From contig NC_065532.1 of NCBI RefSeq assembly GCF_020184175.1, positions 29,264,001 to 29,328,000 on the forward strand: a stretch of DNA of 64,000 nucleotides, written 5' to 3'. Positions 12,090 through 25,484 of this stretch are shown piece after piece; positions within the stretch are counted from its first letter, which is position 1, and every line of letters starts with the position of its first letter. Below the pieces are notes generated by a model. That model was not told where the DNA came from. It ran no database searches and saw nothing but the letters and a program-made list of their open reading frames with translations. This DNA is from Aphis gossypii (lineage: Eukaryota > Arthropoda > Insecta > Hemiptera > Aphididae). The position numbers and the translations under genes are program-made.

Positions 12090-15000
12090 TACAAAATCCG
12101 AGTGAGTAATATTTTATACATTTATATTAGTATAAATATTTGGTGAAAATGTCAAGTTTATGATTAATATTATTTTTTCCCCTGATTATTAAAAAATGAG
12201 ATTTTTCAATTTATAATTACTAATTACCTACTAGATTCTATTTTCTACTAAAGCCACGCTCAAAGTTAAACATTGAGTTGTTTTAAGCTATGAAAAATAA
12301 AATAAAAATTAACATTATTGTTAATTAAAGTTAATGGATTTATTTAAAATATAAACAAATGTTTAATATTTGAAACATTTTCACTTTTAATAAATAATTC
12401 AAATGTAAAATTCTATTATCGCTTTTTTTCATTGTTTTTAAATTAATTTATTTCTATACTTTTATAGTTTTATGAGAAAAATAACACCTTTATTTATTGC
12501 CCATGATCAGGTTAGGTACAATAAATAACATTCAATGTACTCGCATAATAACTACTATGATTTTCAAAGATGAATTTCGAGAATGTTTTTGATTAAAATA
12601 ATATTATAATATTTATTCAAAAATGGAAAAAAAATAAAATTAGTCGTTGTATTATACTTTAAAAGACCTTCAGACCTTTATTCAAGAATTGTCTTCTGTC
12701 TTATTAGTTATTCTTTAGTATATTATGAGATATAATTTATAACCATGGATAATTGTGTGATCAAAATTATAAAATTATATTTACGTTTAAATTATTTTGT
12801 ACTTAAACCAACATTTTTCTGGTTTTCACGAACAAAATGGTATAAAACAATTATACTTATGTGCGATGTTATCGAGGTAAGCATTGTATTATTCTTACAT
12901 ACAGTCACACGCTACAACCGTAAGTTTCAATGTTTCATTATTCTATGATCGTTAACCATGTTATATTTTGAAACTTTTCATGGCACGTGATATGATAAAT
13001 ATAAAAACTGACAACACAGTACTCTTAAAAAATTAAAACTGTAATTAACCTATGTTTTATAAGACATGATACAAAGTAAAAATCCAATACATTACCTACA
13101 CACAATATGTTAATATTTTATAAATATTATATGTGGTAAGTTCGACGTATGCTGTTTTGAATAAACAGAAGATGTTTTTGAACTTAATTAGACTGTTTAT
13201 ATTTTATACATATTATAATCTGCAGTTGTCCCGGTTTATTTACCATTGTGTTAATTAGATGCAATCACGGTCTCCATGTTATACGTGTATGTAATGATTA
13301 ACATAAATATTGAGTTGTCTAGTACACCTAAGCATCTTATTTTGTACATAACCTATACCTATTATTATGTTTAAGTATTTAACTAGTTAGATTCTATACC
13401 TACTATTGTTCAGACTACTCAGTTAATTTATAACTATATTATATATATTTTTACATTATAAAAATTTATCATCCAATACATATCCTATGTAAAGTTTAAA
13501 AATACTTATCTTGTTAATAATTCTGGATGGAACAATGAATGATGTATTGATTGTACAATGATGTGTTTTTTTAATTTTCATAATTTTTAAAATTTAAGCT
13601 CAGATACTTACAAAAAAATATTTATGGAATTATGCTCTACTTTTTTCTAATTCCAGTAAAGACTTATTGAGAAACTTTATATTAGGTAATTGTTCAAGTG
13701 TTTTAATAGAGTAAAAATTTTTTTACAGACTTCTATAAAAAAAAAAAACCAAAAATTGAAGTCTATAAATATCTCAAAAAGAATCAAAATATTTTCCCAA
13801 AATGTTATTATGTATAAAAAATGCTGATAAATATTTAAATTTCAAAACTTCAAGTATTTACGGTAATTCGATTTTGAATAACAACAAAATAAGACAATAC
13901 ATTTTGTAAGCTCTGGCACGTAAAATTCTTATTTTTGATTCTAAGCAGAGCAATAAAATGTATTCATTTTAAACTTTTAGGTGCAGCATATTTTAGACAG
14001 CACATTATTTTTGGGGTATTTATAGATATTTTACATTTTTCATTTTTTTTTTAAATTTAGATTTAGTTAAGTTAAATACATTTTTTTATGAACGATGGAA
14101 GTTCAATTTTGACGATATCGGATAATCTATCATATTCTATAAAACGATTCCTCTTCAAACAATTATTATTATTTTGTTATTATTCAATAACAAATATTTA
14201 TCGTAGAATCTTCAAATAGGTATTTAACTACAGCTTAAACTATCATTTTATTGTGTACAATGGAATTTAAAAAATATTTAGACTAATTTTCAGTTATTTA
14301 TTTACAACAAACCCATTTACACCATTTTACGATACGTCAGGTTATTTAGTAGTGTTTACTTTAAAATTAACATTAGCAATTAATATTTTATTTTTCTCAA
14401 TTAATGTACTCAAATTTGATTAGATAAATAAAAAAGAATTTATAAAAATGTATGTACGCTTGTACGGATCTTATAGACTTGGAAACTATACGCTAAAAAT
14501 CAATTGGAACTACATTTTGGACACATTATTTTCTTTGAGACTCTGGTAGTGTTCTTTGCTTCATTTTTTAGCCCTTATAGGTTTATTTAGAGTGGCTCTC
14601 ACATTTAGTTTTGGTACAAGAAAATCGTATAATTGTTTTGTTTGTATATGTATAGGGTTCCATAGTTGGTTACAGAAAAAAAATTAAAATTAAATAATAT
14701 AGACTAACCGAAGCATGGCATGTTATTACTAAAGGATTTTATTTTAAACAAAATAAAGTAATGTTTAATTATTGTTTTGTTACGTGGTAAATGGTATTAT
14801 TTAAATGTTATCTATTTCTAAAACGATGTTTTAGTATCAATGATGACTTATTCATTATTAATACTAAACTAGGGGGAATATGAGAGAATTTTTATGTTAT
14901 AATTATATTAAACAATAAACACTTAGTTATACCGAGATGGCGAGGTACACTGATATATAGTGCTATGTATTTTATTTCTTATACAAGGTCGGACTATGCA

Positions 15001-15130
15001 GATAATTTAAAAAAATAATAATATACTATTTGATTTTGTAAAAATTATTTTAACCTATCACTTTGCAGAAATATAAATATAATATAGTAAAATATCTTAC
15101 AGGTGGACGTGAACAAATAGAGACTGATGA
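12090..15130. other. Intergenic AT-rich DNA
   Basis: No supported gene. A short frame at 12745-12948 contains ATCGAG followed by GTAAGC (a donor-like site near 12875), but it has no acceptor or recognisable peptide. The rest is A/T-rich with many homopolymers. Confidence 0.4.
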
Positions 15131-15914
15131 CTAGGGCTTAGATTTTATAGCATTATAACTAATAAGCAACTAAAATAGCCCACGATTTTTTTTAAAAAAG
15201 CATATTTATTTTTATAAAAGCAAAAAAAAATATGACCAAAAATTAGCATGAACCAGTTATAAAAATGAATAAAAAATTTTGAAAAATTAATTTAAATTAA
15301 AAATACATTCATCACTACGTTCAGAATTTAAAAGAATTAAATAACCTAATTAATTTCTCTAAATTTACAGTAGTGAAACTGACTATATATTGTCCGAGGG
15401 AATATTTTTATACATAGAAAACGACTCTCTGCATCCACTGAATTGATCGGTACATACTTTATAGTTCATACTAGAGTCAAGAGGTTTCAAATTAAAACAC
15501 TAAAACTTAAATTTTGAAATGGTCGATATCGATGTTATAGGCATACTTCCGTATAGGTACCTACTGCAGGCTATTATGTAGATCGATAATCTATACGTTT
15601 AATACATTTATTAAACAAGCCGATAAGGAAAACAATAATAATCTAATATAAACATTTAGTCTACATTCTGGGTTTTAAAGGTTCTTATTAATTCAATTTT
15701 TTATTATTACTATAGTAGACAATAAACATAAAAAAATTCTTCAGCTGAAATAACTAAAAAAGCAAAAAAAAAAGCATTTGCCTACATAAAAAAGCAAAAA
15801 TATTGGTTTATTTGGAATCAGAATGACCTGAAACGAATTTATGTATAAAAATTAGATTTCCATCTCATATATAAAAAAGAAGCATATTATGCTTTAAAAT
15901 CTGAGCCTTACTAG
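15131..15914. mobile_element. TIR DNA transposon, non-autonomous, copy 1
   Basis: The left terminus reads ACTAGGGCTTAGATTTTATA with GCAT following. The right terminus, reverse-complemented, reads AAGGCTCAGATTTTAAAGCA. These are imperfect inverted repeats, and the same termini bound the element at about 62150-62848. Internal sequence is A/T-rich with runs of AAAAAAGC and carries no transposase. The interior near 15303-15335 includes an ATACATTCATCACTACGTTC stretch shared with about 61727, possibly a nested repeat. Target duplication is unclear. Confidence 0.6.
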
Positions 15915-16453
15915 TTACTGATGAATGATAACCGTTTCCGTACAGTATCGACAGTATCGTTATTTATAAACATTGATTTATTATTAATTTAAAACTGAAC
16001 CCTGCATTCATCAACTACTTAATGACTGAAGTACACTTATTAATACTTATTACTTACTGATACTAAACCACTATATTATAATAGTTACTTACACACAGAT
16101 ATTGACCCGGGTATTAGTATTATTTTTGTTTAACATTTTTTACTTAAATTACATACCTAAGTGAAAAAACTGCGAAATTAAGCACGATTATAACTTGTGG
16201 TTTTCTACACTTTGATTTTTTCCTTATTATTGTAGTTGTTAATTACCAAATGATTAACTAACTTTGTTGTGACTGAGATTATTCATTGAGCCGATTGTTA
16301 ATTATAAATGCGGTGTGATAAGAAATCGTTTTGATCTTGAAAGTTTAGTGAACTGTTTGTAAACGAATTACGCGTTAATAATTGCAGCTTTCAGACAATT
16401 AAATAATTAAATATGTATAAAATAAATATTCAATATACCTTATATATTAACAT

Positions 16454-16483
16454 GTTAATACCTGTTAATACCTGTTAATACCT
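16454..16483. repeat. Three tandem copies of a 10-bp unit
   Basis: The unit GTTAATACCT occurs three times head to tail and is followed by GCAGGT. It is a minisatellite-like slip repeat with no evident function. Confidence 0.9.
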
Positions 16484-16910
16484 GCAGGTATACATATAGC
16501 TGGTCATAAAATGAAGCTCAACAGTATACATTTTTGTAATTAAAATTAAGTGTGAAACATTACATTAACCTATTTTTAATTTGTTTCGGTTAATTACAAT
16601 TTACAATATAGCTATATAAAAATTGTGTACCTATTATAATATTATATAGAAGTTAAAACTTTAAATGGTTAAACTATTTTTCATATATTTTATAATTTGT
16701 CAAACATACAATAATATTGTATTTTGTGATTTTAACGTTCAAGATAAACTATGTGACTTTGATTAATAAATTAATATTTATTTAATAATTTGGATTCATG
16801 TCTCAAAATTTTATTCCGTACAATTGTACCTTGATATTTATAAAAAAAAAAAACACTAGGTAGAAAAAAAATATAAATCCATTTTAAAACGAGCTTATTA
16901 TTCAATATAA

Positions 16911-17144
16911 CAGGGGTGGCCATACTAACTTTAATTTTGGAAGCCGCAAATTTATAAAATTAATTCGAGGTGAGCCACATTGTAAAGCAATGTTTATAAA
17001 ACAAAGATACATTTTTCATTTTAAATCAAATGAAGGAACATTTATTTACATTTAATTTTAGGCTAAGTTTGGTTCAAGAGTCGCACGAAATTGATTTATT
17101 TATAAGCCGCATGCGACTCGCGAGCCTCGTTGTGACCACCCTTG
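16911..17144. mobile_element. hAT-like MITE with perfect 8-bp target duplication
   Basis: The element starts CAGGGGTGGCCA and ends TGACCACCCTTG, imperfect inverted termini of the hAT type. It is flanked on both sides by CAATATAA (16903-16910 and 17145-17152). An 8-bp duplication with CAG-type ends is the signature of the hAT superfamily. Length is 234 bp, with no coding capacity. Internally it has GCCGCATGCGACTCGCGAGC near the right end. Confidence 0.93.
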
Positions 17145-17336
17145 CAATATAATATACTTAATATAATTATACAATGTAAATGATGTACACGAAGAATAAG
17201 GGCACGAATAATAATGTTTTTTGTTGTGCTTATACAAACATTTTAGTTTTCGATGACAGTCGAAACGGTCAAGAATGACCTTTTCAGCCCATCGTAAACA
17301 TTATTCCAAAAATACACCGGTAGAAAAAATCGAAGA

Positions 17337-17480
17337 TACGGTTTCCTGCATCGTCTAGACGCCACATCTAACATCAACTTAACTTGTCATTTGTCAAGTT
17401 ATAGTTAGCGTCTAGACGCGGCTTCGTGAGGACTTGCTATTGTTCCACAGTTTGACACCTCAGTACTCTCGGAAACCGTA
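17337..17480. repeat. 144-bp double foldback with perfect 10-bp ends
   Basis: The outer ends are TACGGTTTCC and its exact complement GGAAACCGTA. Inside lies a second inverted repeat: CGTCTAGACGC, then TAAC and TAACTTG, facing CAAGTTA, GTTA and GCGTCTAGACG across a short loop (about 17357-17419). The sequence is GC-richer than its surroundings. No ORF is present. It is probably a small non-autonomous transposon, but no target duplication is obvious. Confidence 0.7.
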
Positions 17481-17689
17481 CCTATACTGTTTAAATTGAT
17501 ATACATGAACGATTCTATACGTTTTATTCTGATAGGTATATCGAATAATAGCTAGTATTTGGGTTATCCCCGTGCTGTTCTATACAATAGTGCTGAATAT
17601 AGATACCGATAATGGCAAGAATAATATAATAATAACTGTTAATTATCACCATAATTTTGATAAAGGCGGTTTCAGAGGCGATAGATGGC

Positions 17690-17785
17690 TGACTAAAAAT
17701 AGTGTGTGTGGCCGAGTGGCTTTTGAGGAAGGCGATTTCAGTTTAGGTCGAAATGCACGTTATACCAGCGACTTAAATACCTAGC
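17690..17785 (+). repeat. Possible tRNA-derived SINE or tRNA-like fragment
   Basis: TGTGTGGCCGAGTGGC near 17703-17720 matches the pol III A box and D-arm consensus of Ser/Leu-type tRNAs (TGGCCGAGTGG), and GGCGATT follows. A weak B-box-like GGTCGAAATGC comes about 30 bases later (near 17747-17757). No cloverleaf with paired acceptor ends can be drawn, so it is not a working tRNA. The overlapping frame at 17572-17784 is not convincing as a protein. Confidence 0.3.
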
Positions 17786-17799
17786 TCTCTATTCTCTTT

Positions 17800-20700
17800 T
17801 GCTACACAATATACTATTTTATAGGCAAAGGTTGTTTAATTACAAATTGTATCTATAATATCTTCTACTAAATAGTCGAACCAATTATAACTTGCATATT
17901 TATAGAGACTGCAAAGAACTGCAGGGATGATACTTTTGTAAGAGCGGAAATTTTATTATTTTATAAAAAAAATTGTTGATCGAATATTTATAATCTATAA
18001 GTCTATGTATTATAATATAGTCTACAGTTCTACACAATTTGTTGGTAAATTTGATAAAAATGATAAGAACACAATCATATTTCTTATGTAGAAAGATTAC
18101 GTACATTTTAATTTTAAGTGATGATAGACCAAACAGTTTTTTATTTTAAATATTGAGTCAATCCTCCCTAAAAATTAATATATGACATTAAAAAATAAAT
18201 TTAGTTCCCTAAAAATTATAATGAAAAGGCGAAAAGATGAAAAAGTTAAGTATTTATTTAAATTTTTAATTAAATATGCCTATAGTAATGTAATAATTAA
18301 TACTTTATTTTTACTCGTGCAATATATTTACACAGAATTAAAAAAAAATGATAATGACCAAATCATATTAAGAGTTATGCAGTGTACGTATTTCAATAGA
18401 CTCACTCCTTACCTTTATAGCGAATACTACGAACGGTCTTGTTAAGACGTCGCAGTCAGTGTGTGCAATGGGTCAGTTGATGTCCAATTTCGGAGGGTTC
18501 TTCTGAGTTCAAAAGATTCTTATGTTCGTATTGATCAGCAGGCTGCTGTAGGTACACCTATGTCAACGTAGACTGATAGAGATCTAGAAGACTAAGCGCG
18601 ATACTTGTCTCGTGAGAATGACCGTTCTAAACACGATCGACTTTCGACCATTTCTTTTAGGGGCATACAAATGTACAATCATTTTAAGAAATGTTAGACT
18701 ATTGCATTGTAATGAGCAGAACGAGAGAACAGTAGAGGCGGAAGCAAGAGTCAATTGATTGAGAGCCGTTCTAGTCAATTGCTTTAACTTTCACAAAATT
18801 AGGTTTCTGCAGTAACAAAAGAATCCAGGTCGATAAGTGCATGCGATACTGGTCTATGAAGATTATAAAATGTGGTTTCAGATTTGCTGAAACAATATTA
18901 ATATAATCAGCATACATTTGTATTAAATTTAATCTTGTTTATTTAGTATTTTTGTTTTATTTTTAGCTATTTAAGCTTTGTATATTTATACAACTTACAA
19001 TTTAAAAGCTTAAAAAAAATAGTTACAGCATAATGTCACTAAACGGAAATATTTTGTTTTATATTTTTATATATTTATCATTCCATTATTTACTAAATTT
19101 ATAATGTATTGTTCGATGTGCTGCTTAAGTATACCAAAAAGAAAATTCATTATTTTACCAAAAACTGATTAAATTAAGTTTAAATTATCATTTTCTATAG
19201 CTTATACATAATACATAATACAATTTTTGTAAATTAAATCATAAAATAAAATTAGTTGACTCTTTTTAAGATGTTTAAACTTTTAAAGACATTTGAAAAT
19301 GGTGATTTTTTTTCAAAATATATTTCATTTTATCAAAAAAGATAGAAAATGTTGTACGAAAGGTTTCTCATGTTGTCTGATGTTATTATTGAAAAGAAGT
19401 TGAGCGTTGTTCCATAATATAGGTATTTTTTTATGAGTATCTATCTGAAGTTTGATTTTATTTATTAAAACATAATTTTTATCATTATTTTATTTGAAGT
19501 TTTTGACTAAAAAAAAAATAAAAATTTGGAAATTATTTTCTAGTTGAAAATTTATTATATAAAAATTGTTCAATTTTTAGAACTAAGACTAGAAAATTAA
19601 ATTCAAGTTCCTCATAAGTTATTAGCAACTTATATTTAAACATCAAAGTTTCTTAAAAATTTATATTTTAGAATAACTTTTAAAGTCAAATTTAAATTTA
19701 TGCGAAATTAGTTATTAAACGACGGCGACGAGTTAATGCGACTTTTATCATTTTGTTGTATAATTAAAAAATATTATCCCTGTTGTACCTTGAAATGTAT
19801 GTATAACTTTATTTTATACATACAATGGCATTTTAAAATACTAAGATTAATTTTAACAATTATAATATAATAATATAATTTTAAAATAATTAAATATGAA
19901 TAATATATGATAAATGTAATGTATCAGCAATACATGGTAATAAAATCTACTGTACTTCTTACTAAAAGTAAAAACAAACTACTTGAAAAGCCATATAAAT
20001 ATGTCATAAAATATATTTATTTTTAGTAATATATGGAGTGATTAGACTATACCTAACTGTATGGTAGAACGGAACACACTCATCTCACATTTTTTTAGTT
20101 GTTTGCAAAGACAAATTTTAAATGTTCGTATTTTAATACCATAACTTATTTCTCGTATATTACTCTCATTATATAATCTAATTGTGCAAATATGAAGTGA
20201 TTCAGTGATTGTTTATATCAAATAAAAATATGGATAAAAAAAAATATATTTGATTATAACTTGTTTTCTTATTTCTTTACACATTATATGCAAAATATGT
20301 AGATACTACACAATCTATAAAATATTATTTTATAATAGTTGTCTACAGGAGCCGTCAGAAGACATTTGAAGTTTAAATATTGACAAAAATTCGTTAAAAT
20401 TATGAATACTTATACAAATTATTTTGTAGTTGAAATTAATGAAAAAATTTGTAAAAGTAGTTAAGGGTTGAATATTTAATATAAGATATTCCATAAATTT
20501 CGATTACAATAATTATAAAAGAACTTGAAACGTTGGCAAATTAAAAAAAATTTATCCTTTGTTTAAATTTTTACGAAATTCAAAATTCACTCGTAAAATA
20601 ACGATTTTCTATAAAATAATTTTAGATTTTTGTTAAAGTTAAAAAATAATAATTACTAGTCGTAGAAACTTGAAACATACACCAGTTGTTTAAATTGGCA

Positions 20701-22550
20701 TTTTCTGTACACGATTTAATTTTGGGGTATTTAGGTCATTAAAACATAAACCACCTTTTTCATCACCCACTGGAAAATATATCCTAAGCTGAAAAATCAT
20801 CTCCGTTCACAATCGTTTTTCCTGTACAATGATACCTATCATTGGATTCAAATTTAATACAACCATTATAGTGATTTGCTATATAGAAGAGCGTTATACA
20901 CACTTGACCACCCTTTTTTTGTATAATATATCGAACACTCTTTAATTAAAAATTAATTTTAGTATTAAATAAGCAATTGATATCAGAACATAAAAGTTGC
21001 CAAGTAATAGATTTATATAATAGGTATAAGACATTCCTACAGATTTTATCGAGCTTTAACTAAGCGTAATTATTTCATTATCTATGATATAGCTAAGTAT
21101 GTTTAGTATATTCAACTCAATTTGTTACATAACAAAAACTAATTAATGGTGTGTATTGAATGCTCTTTAGTTTATCAAATTAATATTAAATAATTTTTTC
21201 ATTAATTTTTAGAACTATATGTCTATATAGGTTATACTTTTGGTTTTTCAGGTGTTTTTGACATTTGTAGTTTAACGTATTTTGTACATTTTTTTGTGTC
21301 TGCGTAACTACCTATATGTTGATAATATTTTTACTTAGGACTTTTATCGCATTTTATATCATTATGCCCGCAAGTACCCTTTATTATATTTAAAATCATA
21401 ATTATGTTTATAATAAGATAATACATAAATATTAAAAAAAAAAAAAAATGTTTTACACTGTAAGAGTTTTACTCAAAGTTACGAGTTGATGTTACTTCTC
21501 AATTTTCAATATATACACATCTGTAGTTGTCACCAGTTGTCAACTACTTCTAAAATCTAAATATAATATAGAAATTATTGTAATAATATGTTTACAGAAA
21601 TTATTTTCAATTAATAAATAATAGTATTATCATAATTTTTAATGCAGAATTTAATACAGAAATGTGTTAATACTATAGGTATTTGATATCTTTATTTTTT
21701 TAAATTTTAAATGTGTGTGACTCCTTCAATAGATACCTATTGTTTAACAACAGCTAAATTGTGTGTTTACTGTATTCGTAATTCGTATAATACTATATAT
21801 AATATTTCTGCGATTGCAGAACTGCAAGTGTACATAAAGTTATGTTGTACCGTACTACCGCTGCTCTGATGTTTTACGGTTTCTAGCACCTTTTCCGGTT
21901 TTTTGATACATAGTCTCAACAATATATATTTAGCGTTAAAACTTATCGTACAAATATGATTAAATTCGATATTATATTATCGAAAGAAGCCTCAATAGAA
22001 TCAAAATAAAGTATAATATCCAACCTATACTGTATAGGGAGCACCCACACTATAAAAATTCGAAACTAAATAAAAATGAAAAATTGAATGATATATGTTA
22101 TTAACTTCGTCTGATCCGTTTACTTTATCTGTTTGTAATAAACCGACGATGAGTTATATCATCTTATGCTTTGCATCATTAAAACATTATCAATATCACC
22201 GGATAGAGATACAAATTAAGAAATGGATTTAAATGAATATTTTTTCAGACATAAATCTGTCTAATTAGGTATTATACATTTATATTTTTTTTTCTATAAA
22301 TATATAAGTATAATTTTTATGTGTATAATATAATCTATATGCATGTTATCATATATTAACATTTTTTTTATTCAGTCAGTAATTCATCATTATAATTATA
22401 ATAATTTATAAGATAAACGTACTTAAATTTAAAAATAAATAATCGCATTTTGTTCTATACAAGGTATACTATTTGAACTAGAATTTTACTTATGAAGGTC
22501 TAGTTTTTTTTTTTTTTTTTATTAAAGCTACCAATATAAAATTATTAAGG
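17800..22550. other. Gene-free region with dispersed-repeat remnants
   Basis: No supported exon. The stretch 18440-18850 is GC-richer and holds a 64-codon minus-strand frame (18584-18778) of unknown nature, possibly an old transposon piece. From about 20340 to 20935 lies a copy of a dispersed repeat listed separately. The rest is A/T-rich background. Confidence 0.4.
20340..20935 (-). repeat. Dispersed repeat family copy (minus orientation)
   Basis: Reverse-complemented, this segment carries GGTGGTCAAGTG, then CACTATAATGGTTG, AATTTGAATCCAATGAT, ACGATTGTGAACGGAGATG and GGTGGTTTATGTTTT. The same ordered blocks occur on the plus strand at 61082-61230, and fragments occur at about 34385, 52500 and 55300. 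The head with GGTGGTCAAGTG also occurs near 1755 and, with one change, near 37470. It is therefore a high-copy, non-coding element whose full boundaries I cannot set. Confidence 0.65.
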
Positions 22551-22558
22551 TACTAATT

Positions 22559-22857
22559 CAGTGGTTCTTAACCGGTGTTCCGTGGACTTACTATAAGTGT
22601 TCCGACAAAATTTTAATATCAGTAAATACATTTTTATTTAGTATTTCTAGTTTCATTCACTTAATATTTTGACTTTTAAAACAAAACACAATGATATAAG
22701 TTAGACGTTTTACTAACATATTTACAAACTGTTTTATGCTATACATTTATTATTTAATATGTTTAATTTAATTACTGTTTTATTTTATGGCTGTGTTCCG
22801 CGAAAACCTCATAAAATTTTAAGTGTTCCGCAATTTGAAAAAGGTTAAGAACCACTG
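22559..22857. mobile_element. hAT-like MITE with perfect 8-bp target duplication
   Basis: The ends are CAGTGGTTCTTAACC and GGTTAAGAACCACTG, perfect 15-bp inverted repeats. Flanks at 22551-22558 and 22858-22865 are both TACTAATT. Sub-terminal GTGTTCCG motifs are repeated inside both ends. Length is 299 bp and non-coding. The well-preserved duplication suggests a relatively recent insertion. Confidence 0.95.
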
Positions 22858-22865
22858 TACTAATT

Positions 22866-23760
22866 ACCACATAATACTTTAGTACTTATTCTGCACGAAT
22901 AACAAAATCATGGTTTGTAAAATCAATTATTAATAATACATTCTTCGCTTTACTCTGAATCAAAAATATAAATGAGATACTTATTATTAATAAATTATAA
23001 TAATATAGGTAATGTATATTATTGTGGAGTTTGGGATTTATTGCACTAAAAGATCAAAATATGTGTGCTTATATGTAAATATTAATAGTGATATGTGTCT
23101 TATATTGGTATTTCAAAATGTACTTAGTAAATTTATTTTGTTTTTATTTATTATGTAATATAAATGAAGATAAATTTTGTCATGTAACATTTAATTCAAA
23201 AATAATATTATAGACGCCAGTATTGTAATAATTAAAGATAGGATATTGGTGACCTTTGAATCATTTTTCCTTTGATCCCATACAATGCTATCTGTTAAAA
23301 ATTTGTTTTATGCTTCTTAGATTAAGATTATACTAATTTAGTTTTGCATTTTTTTACATTTTTATGTCATTTTTTTCATATTTTAGATTATTTTTTGTAG
23401 TTTTTGTACAACGTGGTTGCATTTCAATTGACAATCAATTATAATATTTTTAATATGATTTTTTTTCTATTTGAATTTTTAATTTATGTTTAATAATTTC
23501 ATATATTTCTTACTCTAAATGAAACTTATCATTTAAATGTATACTATTGCAGTTCATTAATATTACAATTTATATTATAAATTTCCCTGACACACATCTC
23601 TAACAATAATTATAATTTTTAAATTAAATTTTTTTCATTTGTTTAATTACATATTTTGGTCATTCTTCGAAATTTTCAGGGCATTATTGTGTGTTTTTAG
23701 GTCATTAACATCTTATCACTAGCAATAATCATATAAAATCTTAATACAATTAATAATTAA
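22866..23760. other. AT-rich DNA, nothing recognised
   Basis: No exon-like block, RNA gene or repeat terminus was seen between the two neighbouring hAT-like elements. Confidence 0.4.
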
Positions 23761-23771
23761 TAGGTAGGTAC

Positions 23772-25276
23772 CAGTGGCGTATTTAGGAATTTGTCATGAC
23801 GGGGAGGGTCCAGAAAATTTTCATAATACTTATCTGTAGAGGGCTTTTTCCCCTCCTCCCAATTACTCTTTATTAAATAAATTAACTGTATTTTCATGTA
23901 GAAATTTAATTTATTACAATGAATTAACAAAAATCCATTTTGATATTAATTATTTATTTTTAATCATATAAAACAACATTTATATTACAAATTGCAATTT
24001 TCTAGGACTTAATATCGTTTAATTGATTATTTCATCAAAATATAGAATAATTCTAATTTATTATTTGAAAAAATCAACCATAAGAAAACAAAAAGGAACT
24101 AAAAAATTATTTATAGTATTTTATTCGGTCTTGTAGTATTAGCCTGTTAAATTCAGGTTTTAGGTTTATTATGGCATATAATTATTTTAAATTATGATCA
24201 CAGTCAAATTAAAAATTATTAAACTTATTTTATTGGTATATAAAACGTAATTTAGTAGGTACATCACAACTATATAATAAAATTATTATTATAAAAATAT
24301 GTTAAAATAATGGTGTATTATCAATGAGGTAAAAAGGCCTATTTCAGATACATCAGTGTTAAATAAAGCGTGGTATCTCAATATCTCATGTAAAATACTA
24401 AATATTCAAAAAAAACTGAATTTTAATGTTTTAAAAATTTTTCAATGCAAATTACATCAAATAAAAATGTTTCAAGTTACATTTTAGTGGAAGTAAATCA
24501 TTGAAAATGTTCTTTTGTGTCTACTGAAGAACTATAAAATGAATACTAAGATACGCACTGTTGCAGTTTAAGCGACGAGATGTAGGTATGTTCCGATTAA
24601 TAGACATCATAGCTAGTCCATTTAGTCTCGTCTACATAATAATAAAATTAAAAATACAGTAAAAATAAGTCATATTGTTATCTAGTAGATATTAAATATT
24701 TTCCAAAATAATTAAAAGATTACTTCGTTCATTATTAATCTTAGGTATGTTTTCAACCTTGAAAAGGTTGAAAAATATCTTTCAGGTGAAGCTGTTAACA
24801 CCGGTAATGTGAAAAATAGTTAAATTAAAAAATGTATCTTTGGAAAGTCATTCTATGGGCAGCTCAAAAGTGCTTCTAATCCACTTTTGAAGTTTACGTC
24901 TTGACTGGCTATTTTTAATTTCCATATTTTAATTTCAACATAGCATTATCATTTTCTACTGGTGGTAAATAAAACTCAACCAAATTCTTAAACGATATTT
25001 TTTCTGCATCAGTAAATGTTGAACTAAATAAACATTCAAACCCTATTTCCAACTGGCGAGATATGTCAACCATATACATAACAATTTACGATAAAATGTT
25101 TCCCTCGATTTGGTACGTAAAAAAATAGCATTTTATGTGGTTACAAGTTACAACTTAAAATTGCACAGAATATAATAATATATTATACAAATTAGGCGTT
25201 TAGATGCGTATTTATAGAGCCAAGTAGGGGGGGGTTTGGACTCCATGAATCCCCCTTCCCTGTAAATACGCCACTG
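23772..25276 (-). mobile_element. 1.5-kb hAT-like transposon with degraded transposase
   Basis: The left end reads CAGTGGCGTATTTAGG. The right end, reverse-complemented, reads CAGTGGCGTATTTACAGG. The flanks are GTAGGTAC (23764-23771) and GTAGGTAG (25277-25284), a 7-of-8 target duplication. Minus-strand translation of about 25080-24880 gives broken peptides such as STFTDAEKISFKNLVEFYLP followed by PVENDNAMLKL. I infer these are the decayed C-terminal part of a hAT-type transposase. At 1.5 kb the element is shorter than a full autonomous hAT and is interrupted by stops, so it is an internally deleted, dead derivative. Confidence 0.8.
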
Positions 25277-25430
25277 GTAGGTAGATACTTATTATAAGCA
25301 TTAGTATATAGTTATTACACAATCATTCAAATATGAGTATTGAGTAAACTACTTACATGTGTATGATAAAAACTATACAATTATCGAGGTAGGTATGTAT
25401 ATAATGTATCTACAATCTGTTATCTATCAA

Positions 25431-25484
25431 TGGCGCACCCAAGGAGGTGTATTTTGGGTTCGATCTCCTCCTTTAAATGCGTTG
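25431..25484. mobile_element. Short transposon end fragment
   Basis: TGGCGCACCCAAGGAGG followed by GGGTTCGATCTCCTCC resembles the sub-terminal sequence of hAT-like elements in this window (CAGTGGCG type ends). It is a solo fragment without a partner end. The GGGTTCGAT is B-box-like, but no tRNA structure is present. Confidence 0.35.

Noticed and set aside
12745..12948. ORF with an internal donor-like ATCGAG/GTAAGC site
   Set aside because: A donor alone is expected by chance; there is no acceptor, promoter or recognisable peptide.
18182..18445. 87-codon plus-strand ORF
   Set aside because: Lys/Asn/Ile-rich composition typical of random AT-rich frames, with no homology recognised.
25449..25460. 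GGGTTCGATCTCC resembling a tRNA T arm
   Set aside because: There is no D arm, anticodon stem or acceptor pairing around it; it belongs to a transposon end fragment.
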